Assembly: GCA_002341165.1 (NCBI GenBank)
Contig: DDNL01000045.1
Coordinates: 1-32,473, forward strand
Length of the DNA: 32,473 bases
DNA from: Shewanellaceae bacterium UBA2521
GTDB lineage: Bacteria; Pseudomonadota; Gammaproteobacteria; Enterobacterales; Shewanellaceae
Direction of reading: 5' to 3'
The notes under the pieces are model-generated. The model was given only the letters and a program-made list of their open reading frames with translations, was not told the origin of the DNA and searched no databases. Position 1 is the stretch's first letter. Each line of letters opens with the position of its first letter. Both the position numbers and the translations under genes were made by a program. Of this stretch, positions 31,942 to 32,473 are shown piece by piece.

Positions 31942-32473
31942 ATGAAATCAGTCGATCAACAACGAATTTTAATTTTAGATTTTGGATCGCAATATACGCA
32001 GCTTATCGCAAGGCGCATACGTGAAATCGGCGTATATTGTGAGATCTGGTCATGGCAATCAGATAAAGAAGAGATTGCAGCTTTTCAACCTTCAGGCCTT
32101 ATTTTATCAGGCGGGCCTGAATCGGTTATGCAGGAAGATGCTCCTCATTTTCATACCGAACTTTTTGAATTGGCATTACCTATTTTAGGTATTTGTTATG
32201 GTTTACAAGCTGTAGTGCATCAGCAAGGTGGTCATGTAAAAGCTGGTTCTCATGTAGGAGAGTTTGGTCGTACTGCATTAGAGCAAGTGACCACTTCTGA
32301 CTTATTTCAAGGTGTAGATCAACACTTAGAAGTGTGGATGAGCCATGGTGATCAAATTCAAGAGTTGCCTCAGGGCTTTGTCACGCTAGCGAAGACAGCA
32401 CATTGTCCTCATGCCGTAGTTTATCATGAGGCGCTACAGTTCTACGGATTACAATTTCATCCAGAAGTAACTC
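31942..32473 (+). CDS. guaA: GMP synthase (glutamine-hydrolysing), N-terminal part (cut by window end)
   Basis: GuaA aminates XMP to GMP. The window holds the first 177 codons, covering the glutamine amidotransferase domain. Visible are ILILDFGSQYTQLIARRIRE, LSGGPESV, the nucleophile elbow LGICYGLQ with C85, MSHGD, and GLQFHPEV with the catalytic-triad histidine and glutamate. The ATP pyrophosphatase and dimerisation domains lie beyond the window. A modest AGG precedes the ATG. With seven bases between the guaB stop and this start, the two form an operon. Confidence 0.97.
   Translation, partial: MKSVDQQRILILDFGSQYTQLIARRIREIGVYCEIWSWQSDKEEIAAFQPSGLILSGGPESVMQEDAPHFHTELFELALPILGICYGLQAVVHQQGGHVKAGSHVGEFGRTALEQVTTSDLFQGVDQHLEVWMSHGDQIQELPQGFVTLAKTAHCPHAVVYHEALQFYGLQFHPEVT

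Overview
The window is an AT-rich chromosomal segment of a bacterium, most likely a gammaproteobacterium. The evidence is synteny and sequence resemblance: dnaX-ybaB-recR, ald divergent from a true Lrp, lapA-lapB, gyrA divergent from ubiG followed by a HAD phosphatase, sbcD-sbcC, and xseA divergent from guaB-guaA. Most proteins resemble E. coli orthologues residue by residue. I cannot name the genus. Two traits are unusual for the class: a single-chain (alpha2-type) glycyl-tRNA synthetase and a DsbB whose second cysteine pair sits in the C-terminal tail. No rRNA, tRNA, CRISPR array, insertion sequence or prophage was seen. Almost all of the window is housekeeping.

Layout. 1-1936 (+): the 3' part of dnaX (tau-specific region, with a tetrapeptide-repeat linker and an A10 slippery tract), then ybaB and recR. 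1952-3923 (-): aat and ald. 4080-4580 (+): lrp, divergent from ald across a compact operator/promoter region. 4581-7173 (-): lapB, lapA and a DAHP synthase. 7589-15724 (+): a probable operon ppsA, ydiJ (D-2-hydroxyglutarate dehydrogenase), a MarR-type regulator and a monomeric isocitrate dehydrogenase. 15784-20743 (-): dsbB with a 45-residue membrane protein upstream, glyQS and gyrA, each ended by a hairpin. 20924-22334 (+): ubiG and a MupP-like phosphatase. 22477-23433 (-): a secreted Sel1-repeat protein. 23734-28682 (+): sbcD-sbcC. 28801-28953 (+): a 50-codon ORF with an excellent ribosome binding site. 29003-30370 (-): xseA. 30459-32473 (+): guaB and the start of guaA, cut by the window edge.

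How the genes connect. DnaX, YbaB, RecR, SbcCD, ExoVII and GyrA serve replication, repair and topology. PpsA makes phosphoenolpyruvate, and the divergent DAHP synthase consumes it. Isocitrate dehydrogenase and YdiJ both yield 2-oxoglutarate in one transcription unit. Ald and Lrp form an alanine/pyruvate module. GuaB and GuaA convert IMP to GMP.

The candidates for something undescribed are the 50-codon ORF at 28801-28953, whose N-terminus loosely resembles a double-glycine (microcin/bacteriocin-type) leader ahead of a cationic two-cysteine peptide; the variant DsbB with its tiny membrane partner; and dnaX, with its repeat linker and A10 tract. Several start codons were moved from the longest reading frame to sites backed by a ribosome binding site or family alignment (ald, ydiJ, marR-type gene, ubiG, guaB).
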